Shown here: one piece after another, positions 8,420-17,300 of the stretch
How positions within the stretch are numbered: the first letter of the stretch is position 1
Layout of the letters: each line of letters begins with the position of its first letter
Source of the DNA: Acidovorax sp. Leaf160
Lineage (GTDB): Bacteria; Pseudomonadota; Gammaproteobacteria; Burkholderiales; Burkholderiaceae_C
Length of the DNA stretch: 64,000 nucleotides
Reading direction: 5' to 3'
NCBI RefSeq assembly: GCF_001424265.1
Contig: NZ_LMOV01000012.1
Span: forward strand, 411,050 to 475,049
Made by a program: the position numbers and the translations under genes
Notes under the pieces: generated by a model
Told to the model about the DNA's origin: nothing
The model's database searches: none
Seen by the model: only the letters and a program-made list of their open reading frames with translations

Positions 8420-8441
8420 AACGCAAACGGGTTGCATTATG
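8417..8441 (-). promoter_or_regulatory. Putative Zur box overlapping the zur start codon
   Basis: Ten-base arms CATAACGCAA and TTGCATTATG match as inverted repeats at 9 of 10 positions, separated by 5 bases. The arms are AT-richer than their surroundings and resemble Zur operators (TTATG/CATAA ends). The last arm contains the ATG of zur, so occupancy would block the start region of the whole operon. Assignment as a Zur site is inferred from symmetry and position. Confidence 0.6.
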
Positions 8442-8517
8442 CGGCAGCCCGCAAGGCCGTCCGGGTGCGCGCTGCCTTCTGCCTCCTGCATCCCCCCCGC
8501 CCGTCAGGCCTCGGGCG

Positions 8518-9060
8518 TCAGGCCGCCTCGGCCTTCAGGTGCTGGGTGAAGGTCTTGCGGAATTTCTCCACCTTCGGACCCACCACGAAGGCGCAGTAGC
8601 CCTGCCCTGGGTGGTTGAGGAAATAGTCCTGGTGGTAGTCCTCCGCCGGCCAGTAGCTTTCCAGCGGCTGCACTTCGGTGACCACTGGCGCGCCGAAGGC
8701 ACGGCTCTCGTTCAGCTGGGCCACCATCTCCTCGGCCACGCGGCGATGCTCGGGGTCGGTGGTGTAGATGCCGCTGCGGTACTGCGTGCCGACGTCATTG
8801 CCCTGACGGTTCAGGGTCGTCGGGTCGTGCGTCGCGAAAAAGATTTCGAGAATCTGCCGCACGGTGATCACGGCCGGGTCGAAGGTCAGTTTGACCACTT
8901 CGGCGTGGCCGGTGCGGCCGGTGCAGATCTGCTCATACGTCGGCGAAGGCACCTGCCCGTTGGCGTAGCCGCTTTCCACGTCGGTGATGCCGCGCACGCG
9001 GTCGAATACCGCCTCTGTGCACCAGAAACATCCGCCACCCAAAACTATCGTCTCATTCAT
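8518..9060 (-). CDS. msrA: Peptide-methionine (S)-S-oxide reductase MsrA
   Basis: The 180-residue enzyme has the catalytic GGGCFWCTEAVFDRV motif at residues 8-22 and the family elements SGYANG, PTYEQICTGRTGHAEVV, GNDVGTQYRSGIY and EDYHQDYF. It reduces the S-epimer of methionine sulfoxide in proteins, using thioredoxin. The start at 9060 (MNETIVLGGG) has AAGGAA just upstream. Only one further Cys near the C-terminus (GQGYCAF) is available for resolving. It stands alone: upstream is the IS-remnant islet and downstream is zur, convergence-free on the same strand with about 100 bp between. Confidence 0.95.
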   Translation of the reverse strand: MNETIVLGGGCFWCTEAVFDRVRGITDVESGYANGQVPSPTYEQICTGRTGHAEVVKLTFDPAVITVRQILEIFFATHDPTTLNRQGNDVGTQYRSGIYTTDPEHRRVAEEMVAQLNESRAFGAPVVTEVQPLESYWPAEDYHQDYFLNHPGQGYCAFVVGPKVEKFRKTFTQHLKAEAA

Positions 9061-9211
9061 AAATTTCCTTATAAAACAACGGCTTGCGTAATTACTGCGC
9101 ACCTCGAATAATGATGAGCAGCCTACCACGTGGCCTCCAACAAGTTCGTCGCAAGGGCAATTCCTAGTACAGAGTGCGTTTTAGCAGGAACCGTTTCAGA
9201 CTAAAGATTAC
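9061..9211. other. Non-coding stretch between msrA and the IS30 remnant
   Basis: The segment is AT-richer than the surrounding genome. It holds the msrA ribosome-binding site (AAGGAA) and a TTATAA-type sequence that could serve as its -10 box. No gene or RNA is seen. Confidence 0.4.
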
Positions 9212-9370
9212 TTGACCTACCTGAGCGTTTACTCCCAACGCGAGCTCGACACGATCGCTTGGGAGCTCAACATCAGTCCTCACAAGGCACTCGGCTGGAA
9301 AAGCCTTGCCGAGGTGTTCTTCGACAACTTGGCAAAATGTGACCTCAAGTGGCCCTCTTCCACCCGGTGA
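9212..9370 (+). pseudogene. C-terminal remnant of an IS30-family transposase
   Basis: The frame from 9212 to the stop at 9368-9370 translates to about 52 residues containing LSVYSQRELDTIAWELN and LGWKSLAEVF. These are the conserved C-terminal features of IS30-family transposases (normally SQ..LD.IA..LN..PRKTLGWKTPAEV). The catalytic DDE core and N-terminal HTH are absent and no start codon context is present. It is a decayed fragment without evident inverted repeats. Confidence 0.75.
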
Positions 9371-9457
9371 CTACAGGTACGTTGTCGAAAACATCAGTGG
9401 AAATACTGAATCTCTTGATTTGCGGTAGAAGTACCCAGTGTTCTAAACGATGAGTTG

Positions 9458-9483
9458 AAAAGGGGCGCAGAGCGCCCTTTTTT
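9458..9483. terminator. Rho-independent terminator (bidirectional type)
   Basis: GGGCGC and GCGCCC form a 6-bp GC stem with loop AGA, flanked by an A-run on the left and TTTTTT on the right, so it can act on either strand. It would end the orphan gene at 9510-10019 (minus strand) and anything transcribed from the IS30 remnant. Confidence 0.8.
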
Positions 9484-9509
9484 ACTGATCTTTAGAATCA
9501 AAGTCAGAT

Positions 9510-10019
9510 TTACTTAACGCTATCCCGTAGTCCGCTAGCTACAGAGACCATATTCTTCAAGGCGGTCAATTCTTCGTCTCTTGATTTGAGGCTTACAGGC
9601 GATGGGGTCTTTGCAGTTTCAGCCATCAGTTCCATGTGCGCAATCATGTTGATGGGTTTGTCCCTAGGCACTGCCTTTACCAAGTCTATGTGCGTACCCA
9701 TGAAGTTGCCTGCGACTTCGCCTGAAATTTGCTTGCGTGCAAGGAGTTCTGCGGCGAGCTCAGCAAAATCTTCTGGAGTGACATTTTTGAAGTCATATCT
9801 GGCGAGCAAATCTTTCAAACTTACGCCAGCCAGTGGCCGATTTGTATTGACCGACTGGGAGCTATCTAGATCAGCAGCCTGGTAGGCGTCTTTTGAAATC
9901 GTGACTTTAGTGCCTGTGTTCTGGGCATCCAAGCCTGGCGGACTATTGATTTTGAGACGGATTGTTGGCTTAAAATCGCCTGACATCGCGCGGTTAATTT
10001 GAATGGTCTCGATTCTCAT
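9510..10019 (-). CDS. Orphan hypothetical protein in a low-GC islet
   Basis: The 169-residue soluble protein has no signal peptide or membrane segment. It starts at an ATG (MRIETIQINRAMSGDF) preceded by a strong GGAGGAG ribosome-binding site 7 nt away, and ends with a good terminator, so it looks like a real gene. The centre has LAGVSLKDLLARYDF and TPEDFAELAAELLARKQISGE. The C-terminus is charged. I do not recognise the family. Base composition is clearly less GC-rich than the neighbours and it is flanked by two IS remnants, suggesting horizontal origin. Confidence 0.6.
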   Translation of the reverse strand: MRIETIQINRAMSGDFKPTIRLKINSPPGLDAQNTGTKVTISKDAYQAADLDSSQSVNTNRPLAGVSLKDLLARYDFKNVTPEDFAELAAELLARKQISGEVAGNFMGTHIDLVKAVPRDKPINMIAHMELMAETAKTPSPVSLKSRDEELTALKNMVSVASGLRDSVK

Positions 10020-10194
10020 GATCAACTCCTCCCCATCAAGTGCAATCAAATATCTCCAATTCAAAAATCCATGTGCGTTTGTGCATGGGACTCTTGGGTT
10101 TTTGGTTTTTTTCGGCACTATCCGAAATTTCTGAAGATGTATTTTGTAACAGACATATGCATCTTGATAAATTTGAAAAGAGGTACGGTGATGG
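10020..10194. other. AT-rich upstream region of the orphan gene
   Basis: This non-coding stretch carries several A/T runs and presumably the promoter of the minus-strand orphan gene. No confident -35/-10 pair or hairpin could be assigned. Confidence 0.35.
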
Positions 10195-10673
10195 TGTTGG
10201 ATCCTCCCGGGTTTTCTAGACACTTCTGAGCCTTTGAACCCAAGCCCCAATGGCGGATGCCATAAGTCAGCAGAGATACCCCAGAGAATCCAAGACCGAA
10301 GCGGTCAAGCAGATCAAGGAGCGCGGGCACAAGGTGGCGAACGTGTCAGCCAGGCTTGGCGTGAGCCAGCACAGCCTGTACGAGTGGATCAAAGCGCCGA
10401 AGCCACCAGGCGAGCGCCAAGCCGAGCCGCCACCAACCGACGAGTTACGTCGCATGAAGGCCGAGCTGATACGCGTGACCGACGAGCGCGACTTTTCAAG
10501 GAAAGCCGCGGCGTACTTTGCCCAGCAGTCCGGGCGTGCCCCGATGGCTCAAGTGCGGAGGGCTGCGCTTGCACACGGGCTACCGGCGCCGCCTTGGCGT
10601 GCGTGGTGGCAAGCCAGCCGTCTCGGCACCCAACCACCAGCAACGCCGGTTCTCGGATGGGTTGCCACCATGA
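10195..10673 (+). mobile_element. Internally deleted IS3-family insertion sequence remnant
   Basis: The left end reads TTGGATCCTCCCGGGTTTTC, typical of an IS3-family terminal region, followed by orfA (from 10250). Immediately after orfA, in another frame (10572-10673), the translation HTGYRRRLGVRGGKPAVSAP continues into PNHQQRRFSDG. This resembles the orfB region near its C-terminal end. The DDE catalytic portion between them is missing. The right terminal repeat is not clearly seen, so the boundary is approximate. Confidence 0.6.
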
Positions 10674-10693
10674 TGGAATCGCCCCCGCATTGA
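10250..10693 (+). pseudogene. IS3-family OrfA (truncated, read into non-native sequence)
   Basis: The first ~95 codons are a typical IS3/IS911 OrfA: the HTH portion RYPRESKTEAVKQIKERGHK, then SARLGVSQHSLYEWIK, then the leucine-zipper-like ELRRMKAELIRVTDERDF and KAAAYFAQQSG. Beyond this point the frame runs into unrelated or frameshifted sequence and stops at 10693. Without OrfB it cannot transpose on its own. Confidence 0.75.
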
Positions 10694-10716
10694 CGGTGCG
10701 GTAGGGCCTTGCTACA

Positions 10717-10738
10717 TTACTAACCAGTCAGTCAGTAA
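10717..10738. promoter_or_regulatory. Putative TetR operator
   Basis: Inverted arms TTACTAAC and GTCAGTAA match at 7 of 8 positions, with direct GTCA repeats between them, and end 3 bp before the tetR start codon. TetR-family efflux regulators usually bind such a site to repress themselves and the linked export gene (here tolC). Confidence 0.55.
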
Positions 10739-10741
10739 CAC

Positions 10742-11446
10742 ATGAGCCTCGCCGCCCCTTCCTCCTCTCCCGGTTCCGACGATGCGCCGCGCCGCGGCCG
10801 CCGCAAGGAGGCGCGTCCGGGCGAGCTGCTCGATGCGGCCCTCGACCTGTTCGTCGAGAAAGGGTTTGCCGCCACCAAGGTGGACGAGGTGGCCGCCCGG
10901 GCGGGGGTGTCCAAGGGCACGCTGTTCCTCTATTTCCCCAGCAAGGAAGATCTCTTCAAGGCCGTGGTGCGCGAGAACATCGCCGGGCGCTTTGCGGAAT
11001 GGGACATCGAGGTCAACAGCTTCGCCGGCACCACCAGCGACCTCGTTCGCGGCTGTCTGCACGATTGGTGGGCCCGCATCGGGTCGACCAAGGCGTCGGG
11101 CATCACCAAGCTGATGCTCAGCGAGGCGCAGAACTTCCCCGAAATCGCCCTTTTCTACCGTCAGGAAGTGGTGGAGCCCGGCAACCGGCTGATCCGGCGC
11201 ATCCTTCAGCGGGGCGTGGAGCGCGGCGAATTCCGCGCGATCGATCTCGACTATGCGGTGTATCTGGTGCTCGCGCCGCTGGTGTTCCTGACCATGTGGA
11301 AGCATTCGCTGGGTGCCTGCATACCCGACGCGCCCGACCTGTCGCCCGAGCGCTATATCGATACGCAAGCCGACACGCTGCTGCGCGGCCTGTGTGTGCG
11401 CGCGGATGAAGCCCCCTCCCCGCCTAGAATCGTGGGTTTGTCCTGA
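10742..11446 (+). CDS. TetR-family transcriptional regulator
   Basis: The 234-residue protein has an Arg-rich N-terminal tail, then the TetR HTH ([40 protein letters not shown], about residues 29-70) and a C-terminal ligand/dimerisation domain with [19 protein letters not shown], as in AcrR/YcdC-like members. No Shine-Dalgarno is visible and the operator-like palindrome abuts the ATG, so the transcript may be leaderless. It leads a same-strand run with a PCMT-like enzyme, rhodanese and tolC (24 bp to the next gene), suggesting control of the tolC cluster. Confidence 0.88.
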   Translation: MSLAAPSSSPGSDDAPRRGRRKEARPGELLDAALDLFVEKGFAATKVDEVAARAGVSKGTLFLYFPSKEDLFKAVVRENIAGRFAEWDIEVNSFAGTTSDLVRGCLHDWWARIGSTKASGITKLMLSEAQNFPEIALFYRQEVVEPGNRLIRRILQRGVERGEFRAIDLDYAVYLVLAPLVFLTMWKHSLGACIPDAPDLSPERYIDTQADTLLRGLCVRADEAPSPPRIVGLS

Positions 11447-11470
11447 TCCACGAGCTTCGGAGTAATCCCC

Positions 11471-12181
11471 ATGAACATGCCCCTGAACACGTCCGCCAAC
11501 ACCAGCGACCCGATCGCTCAGGCGCGCTACAACATGATCGAGCAGCAGATCCGCCCCTGGAACGTGCTGGACGTGGACGTGCTGGACCTGCTGGCTGTGG
11601 TGCGCCGGGAGGACTTCGTGCCGGCCGCCCACTACGGCATGGCGTTCATGGACACCGAGATTCCCCTGAACAGCTCGCACGACGAAGCCCGCCGTCTCGG
11701 CCAGTTCATGCTGGCGCCGCGCCTGGAGGCGCGCATGCTGCAGGACCTGCAGGTCAAGCCGACCGACCGCGTGCTGGAGATCGGCACGGGTTCGGGCTAC
11801 ATGGCCGCGCTGCTGGCCGCTCGCGCCCAGCACGTGGTGACGCTGGAGATCGCACCCGCCCTGGTCGAATTCGCCCAGGAAAACCTGCGCAGCGCGGGCG
11901 TGACCAATGTGGAAGTGCGCCAGGCCGACGGTGCCAAAGGCCCGCTGCCCGATGGCCCGTTCGATGTGATCGTGCTCAGCGGATCGGTGGCCGAAGTGCC
12001 CGCGAACCTGCTGGCGCTGCTGGCCGAGGGCGGCCGCCTCGGCGCCATCGTCGGCAAGGCGCCCATGATGCGCACCACCCTCGTGCGCCGGGTCGGCGAC
12101 CGCTTCGACACCACCACGCCCTGGGACACGATCGCCCCGCGCCTGCTGAATTTCCCCGAGCCTTCGGCGTTCACGTTCTGA
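11471..12181 (+). CDS. PCMT-family SAM-dependent methyltransferase (atypical, near tolC)
   Basis: This 236-residue protein has the PCMT fold: N-terminal helices (RYNMIEQQIRPW), SAM motif I VLEIGTGSGYMAALLA at about residues 101-116 and motif II/III PFDVIVLSGSVAEVP. True protein-L-isoaspartate methyltransferases carry GQTIS-QPY in the substrate pocket. Here the equivalent region (about residues 73-92) reads SSHDEARRLGQFMLAPRLEA, so the isoaspartyl recognition loop is not conserved. It may act on another substrate. A GGAG ribosome-binding site is located upstream. It sits between tetR and a rhodanese gene. Confidence 0.75.
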   Translation: MNMPLNTSANTSDPIAQARYNMIEQQIRPWNVLDVDVLDLLAVVRREDFVPAAHYGMAFMDTEIPLNSSHDEARRLGQFMLAPRLEARMLQDLQVKPTDRVLEIGTGSGYMAALLAARAQHVVTLEIAPALVEFAQENLRSAGVTNVEVRQADGAKGPLPDGPFDVIVLSGSVAEVPANLLALLAEGGRLGAIVGKAPMMRTTLVRRVGDRFDTTTPWDTIAPRLLNFPEPSAFTF

Positions 12182-12250
12182 CCCCTCCCTGCCCGGGCCG
12201 CGCCGCGCTTGCCGATGCGCCCGGTTTTCCTTCCTTTCTCCTGACCTCCC

Positions 12251-12592
12251 ATGATCGACCACGTCCGCCCCGCCCAGTTGACCGACTGGTTTGCCGCCGC
12301 CCCCGATAGCGGCCGCCCGCTGGTGCTGGATGTGCGCGAGCCCTGGGAACTGCAGACCGCGAGCGTGGCTGCGGACGGCTTCGAGCTGGTCGCGATTCCG
12401 ATGGGCTCCCTGCCCGAACGTCTGGCGGAGCTGGACGCCAGCCGGCCCGTGGCCTGCCTCTGCCATCACGGCATGCGCAGCCTGCGGGTGGCGGCGTTTC
12501 TCGAACACCAGGGTTTCGAACGGGTGGCCAACATCAGTGGCGGCATCGATGCCTGGTCGCAAGAGCGCGACGCGGGCGTGCCGCGCTACTGA
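12251..12592 (+). CDS. Single-domain rhodanese-like protein
   Basis: The 113-residue protein has a full rhodanese fold: the N-terminal motif VLDVREPWE (residues 26-34), an active-site loop CLCHHGMRSLRVA with the nucleophilic Cys at about residue 75, and the C-terminal ISGGIDAWSQ. It is similar to GlpE/PspE-size sulfurtransferases that move persulfide sulfur between donors and acceptors in the cytosol. No signal peptide is present. Location between the PCMT-like gene and tolC suggests co-transcription (69 bp and 114 bp gaps). Physiological partner unknown. Confidence 0.85.
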   Translation: MIDHVRPAQLTDWFAAAPDSGRPLVLDVREPWELQTASVAADGFELVAIPMGSLPERLAELDASRPVACLCHHGMRSLRVAAFLEHQGFERVANISGGIDAWSQERDAGVPRY

Positions 12593-12706
12593 GACGCCCC
12601 GCCCTGCCGGCCGAGCCGGCCTGCCGGGCGATCAGACGCAGCGGCCATTGCCGTTGCCGTTGCGGGACGCCCTGCCGGGTTTTGCTGAAAGAGGAAGGCT
12701 GTAGTC

Positions 12707-14041
12707 ATGAAGTCGTTGTTGCGGATCGTCCCCGTTGCCCTGGCCGTGGGCGCCTGTTGGACGGCGGGCCCTGCTGCGCATGCGCAGAGCCTGGTCGAGC
12801 TGGCCTCCATGGCGCGCAGCTACGACGCGCCTTGGCTGGCCGCCCGTGCGCAGCTGGATGCCGCCGGCAGCCGTGCCGAACAGGCCCGCGCCGGCCTGTT
12901 GCCCAGCGCCGGGCTGGCCGCCGGTGTCAGCGCCGCGCGCACGGAGGTGAGCCGCCCGGCCATCGAATTGAATGCGCCCACCCAGCAGGTCGGCGTGAGC
13001 GCGTCGCAACCGCTTTACCGTCCGGCCAACCGCATCGTGTTCGAGCAGGGGCAGCGCGGCGTGGACATCGCCCGCGCGCAGCTCGACGCCGCCAGCCAGG
13101 ATCTGCTGGTGCGGGTGAGCCAGGCGTACTTCGATGTGCTGGCGGCGCAGGACACCCTCGCCTTCGTGCAGGCGCAGAAGGCCGCCGTGACGGAGCAACG
13201 GGCGTTTGCGCAGCGCAATTTCGAGATCGGCACTGCCACGATCACCGATTCGCGCGAGGCGCAGGCCCGGTTCGACCTGGTGACCGCGCAGGAGATCGCG
13301 GCGCAGAACGACCTGCTCGTCAAGCGGCTGGCGCTCGATCAGCTGGTGGGCCGGTCCGGCACCGCTCCCCTGCCCCTGGCGCAGCCGGTGCAACTGCCTG
13401 CGCTGGTTCCGAACGACGTCAACGAATGGGTGCGCGCGGCCGAGACCGGGCAGCCGCAGGTCCGGCAGGCCACCATCGCCCTGGACGTGGCGCGGCTGGA
13501 AACCCGCAAGGCCGAGACCGGCCACCTGCCCACCATCGACCTGCAGGCCGGCTATGCCGTGGCCCGCAACCCGCGCGGCACCGTCACCGCACCGCACCTG
13601 AATCAGCGCAGCACCAACGCCACCGTGGGCGTCGCCCTGAACCTTCCGCTCTTCGCCGGCTTCGCGGTACAGAACCGGATCAAGGAAACCCTGTCGCTGG
13701 AGGACAAGGCCGCCGCCGACCTGGACAACGCGCGGCGCACGGTGGCGCAGAGCGCGCGCGCAGCTTTCTACGGCGTGCAGTCCGGCCAGGGCCAGGTGGC
13801 CGCGCTGCAGGCCGCCGAAGCCTCCAGCCAGAGCGCACTGGAAGCCAACCAGCTCGGATATCTGGTGGGTGTGCGCATTAACATCGACGTGCTGAACGCG
13901 CAGAGCCAGCTGTTCCAGACACGGCGCGACCTGGCGCAGGCGCGCTACAACGTGCTGATGGGCAGCCTGCGTTTGCGGCAGGCCGCAGGCACGTTGTCGG
14001 ACGATGACCTTGCCGCATTGAGCCGGCTCACCGTCCAGTAG
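12707..14041 (+). CDS. tolC: TolC-family outer membrane efflux protein
   Basis: The 444-residue protein has a signal peptide cut near residue 27 (AAHAQ). It contains two OEP repeats of long alpha-helical coiled segments (for example LLVRVSQAYFDVLAAQDTL; later AQSARAAFYGVQSGQGQVAA) and the conserved GYLVGVRINIDVLNAQSQLF near the C-terminus, matching TolC rather than OprM (no lipobox). It forms the trimeric outer-membrane exit duct for type I secretion and efflux. A GAGGAAGG ribosome-binding site precedes the ATG. No inner-membrane pump gene is nearby, so partners must be elsewhere. Confidence 0.88.
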   Translation: MKSLLRIVPVALAVGACWTAGPAAHAQSLVELASMARSYDAPWLAARAQLDAAGSRAEQARAGLLPSAGLAAGVSAARTEVSRPAIELNAPTQQVGVSASQPLYRPANRIVFEQGQRGVDIARAQLDAASQDLLVRVSQAYFDVLAAQDTLAFVQAQKAAVTEQRAFAQRNFEIGTATITDSREAQARFDLVTAQEIAAQNDLLVKRLALDQLVGRSGTAPLPLAQPVQLPALVPNDVNEWVRAAETGQPQVRQATIALDVARLETRKAETGHLPTIDLQAGYAVARNPRGTVTAPHLNQRSTNATVGVALNLPLFAGFAVQNRIKETLSLEDKAAADLDNARRTVAQSARAAFYGVQSGQGQVAALQAAEASSQSALEANQLGYLVGVRINIDVLNAQSQLFQTRRDLAQARYNVLMGSLRLRQAAGTLSDDDLAALSRLTVQ

Positions 14042-14397
14042 GCCTTTGGCGGATCTTCCGCTTTCCGGCGCAACCGAGGGTGCAGTGGAGGAATGGGGAA
14101 CGGGGCGCCCGGGGCACCCGGTGCAGCGTCACAGAGTCACAGCGTCACAGCGTCAGAGCGTCGCTGCCGATAGTCCTGCCTTGCAGGGCGGCAGTGACGT
14201 CCTTCTGCAGCATCGGCCGACTTGTAAGACAATGTAGCCGTGTCGGCGGGCGGGGGACTGTGCCTGCCGGAGGCCTCGTGCTGGCGCACGATTCGGCCGG
14301 CTCCCAGCCTTCCTGAGCGGGGCGCTCCACCGCTACAGGTCATCGTTTGCCTGCGGCCCTCAGTGACTCACGACGAAGACCTTGCGGACTGGCGCAG
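14042..14397. other. 356-bp intergenic region after tolC
   Basis: It contains an 8-bp tandem array (14128-14159) and, further on, TAAGACAATG around 14226-14234, which could be part of a promoter for the downstream GGDEF-EAL gene. I see no convincing gene, tRNA or strong terminator here. Confidence 0.4.
14128..14159. repeat. Four tandem 8-bp units (GTCACAGC type)
   Basis: The units GTCACAGA, GTCACAGC, GTCACAGC and GTCAGAGC are contiguous, followed by a degenerate GTCGCTGC. This short tandem array lies in non-coding DNA downstream of tolC and could vary in copy number between strains. No function is assigned. Confidence 0.7.
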
Positions 14398-17300
14398 ATG
14401 ACGATGAACAACAAGACAAGTCCGGCGCCGAAGCCTGGCCACGAGCGCAAGGCGCCGAGCTGGCTCGCCGCTGGCCAGCGCATGAGCCGGTCGCCGGCCT
14501 GCCAGGTGGGTCTGGCGCTGCTCGTCCTTCTGTCCCTCTTGTGGGGTGTCATCGCCTGGGATCTCCAGGCCAGCAAGGCCCGGCTGGAGCTGGAAAATTC
14601 GCGCGACACCTCCAGCCTCCTGCGGCTCTATGCGGAAGAAGTGCGCTCGTCGATCCATGCGGTCGATCTCACCATCCTGGGTTTGCGGGACCGCTGGCAG
14701 GACGAGGGCTTCACGCACTTCGCCGGACGGGTGCTGCTGCAGCAAAAGCACCTGGAGCGCGACGTCATCTTCCAGGTTGCCATCATCAACGCACAGGGAA
14801 GGCTGGCTTTTTCCAGCGCCGACCCTTATGCCGCGCCGATCGACCTCAGCGACCGCGAGCATTTCAGGATGCACCGCCGCGCCGACGCCACCGATACCCT
14901 CTTCGTCAGCAAGCCGGTGTTCGGCCGCATCACCAAGCGCTGGACCATTCAACTGACGCGGCGGCTGACCGATGCGCAGGGCCAGTTCGCCGGGGTGATC
15001 GTCATCTCGATACCGGCGGACTACTTCACCCGGTTCTCCCGCGCGGTGGATCTGGGCGAAGGCAGCGCGGTATCCATGCTGCGGAACTCGGGCGAGCTGC
15101 TGACCCGGGCACCGCCGCCGCCGCAGGGCATGGATGCCTCCATCCAACAGTTCCCTGAGCGGCTCGCGCGGATGGAACAGGGGCGCGACGAAATCGCGCC
15201 GTTCCCGGCCGTCTCCGACATCGACGGCGTGAAGCGCCTGTTCGCGGCGCAAAGGCTGCGCGAGTATGGCCTGGTGATGCTGATGGGGCGTTCGGCAGCC
15301 GTGCTCATGGAGCCCTACGAACGTCTCAGGCTGACCTATCTGATCGCAGGCAGCGTGATTTCCGCGTTGCTGCTGCTGGTGGGCTACATGCTGGTCGCCA
15401 GCCTGCGCCAGCGCGCGCGGACTCGCGAGTCGCTGGAGCGGAGCGAATTCCGCTGGAAACATGCGCTCAAGGGGGCCAGTGACGGCGTCTGGGACTGGGA
15501 CATCGCCTCGGGCACGGTGTACTTCTCTGAAGACTGGCGCAAGATGCTGGGCTACGCCCCCCATGAGGTCAGCGGCGATCCGCAAGCCTGGCGGGAAGTC
15601 ACCCACCCGGAGGACGTGGCAGCCACCTCGGCGGCCCTGCGCAGCTGTCTGGCGGGCGTGCGGCAGGAATACTCGGTCGAATTCCGCATGCGGCACCGGG
15701 ACGGAAGCTGGCGCTGGGTGCACAGCCGGGGCGTTGTGGTGCAGCATGCGCGCGAGGTCCGGCCGCAGCGCATGATCGGCACCTTCGAAGACATCACCCA
15801 GCGCAAACTGGCGGAGGAAGCGATGCAGCTGGCGGTGCTGGTCTACGAGCACAGCCATGAAGGGCTGCTGGTGATGGACGCGGACAACGTGATCCTGTCG
15901 GTCAACCGCGCGTTCAGCGAGCTGACCGGCTACGGCGCCGAGGAGATCGTCGGCCAGACCATCGACACGCTGCTGCGCGTGGAGGGACAGGACGAGCAGC
16001 CCAGGTTCGAGACGCTGTGGCGGCAGGTCCGAGCGACCGGCGAATGGCAGGGAGACATCTGGAGCCGCCGCAAGAATGGCGGCGTCTATGCCGAGTGGCT
16101 GAGCATCAGCACGGTGTTCGACCGCGAGCAACGGCCCCATCGCCGGGTTGCGCTGTTCAGCAACCTGGCCAGCAAGAAGGAATATGAGCAGATCCTCTGG
16201 CAGCAGGCGCACTGCGACCCGCTGACCGGACTGCTCAACCGCCGCATCTTCCGCGAGCGGCTGGAGCGCGACCTCGTGCAGGCGGCGCAGGACGGCCGCT
16301 CCATGGCGCTGCTGTATCTCGACCTGGACTATTTCAAGGAAGTGAACGACGCGCTGGGCCACAGCGTGGGCGATTCCCTGCTGCAGGAAGCGGCGCAGCG
16401 GCTGCGCGATTGCGTGGCGGCGGGCGACAGCGTGGCGCGCCTCGGCGGCGACGAGTTCGCGATCACGACGGGCGCCCTGGCCCCGACCGAGCTGGCACAG
16501 GCCATCCTGCGGCGCATGAGCGAGCCTTTCGTCCTGGGGACCGAGACCGCTTTCGTGTCCGGCAGCATCGGCATCACCACCTACCCTCGGGGAGACGCGA
16601 GCGCCGAGACGCTGTTGCGTGACGCTGACCAGGCGATGTACGCCGCCAAAGCCCTCGGCCGCAATGGCTTCCAGGAGTTCACTCCGTCGATGCAGGAGTC
16701 GGCCCAGCAGCGCATGCGCCTGACCGCCGACCTGCGCAGCGCCGTGGGCGAGCACCAATTGCGTCTGGTGTATCAGCCGATCGTGCAGCTGGCGACCGGC
16801 CTGATCCACAAGGCCGAGGCGCTGGTGCGCTGGGAACACCCGGCCCGCGGGCTGGTCAGCCCGGCCGAGTTCATTCCGATCGCCGAGAAGACGGAGGTCA
16901 TCCACGCCCTGGGCGACTGGGTGTTCGAGCAGGCCGCAACCAACCTGCGGCAGCTGCGCGCGTTGCATCATCCCGGGTTCCAGATGAGCATCAACACGTC
17001 GCCGGCGCAGTTCACCGGCAACCGGCAGCTCTGCGAGAACTGGCTGAGGGTGCTGCGCGAGATGGACCTCCCCGGCAGCAGCATCGCCATCGAGATCACG
17101 GAAGGCATGCTGCTGGACGCGAGCGCCACGGGGGGCCTGCGGGAACTTCTCGCCAGCGTGCAGGCCGCGGGCATCCAGCTGTCGCTGGACGACTTCGGCA
17201 CGGGCTATTCGTCGCTCAGCTATCTCAAGAAGTTCAACATGGACTACCTGAAGATCGACCAGTCGTTCGTGCGCAATCTGAACGAAAGCTCCAGCGACCT

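Noticed and set aside
9212-9370. A functional small gene
   Set aside because: The frame has no start context and matches only the C-terminal end of IS30 transposases.
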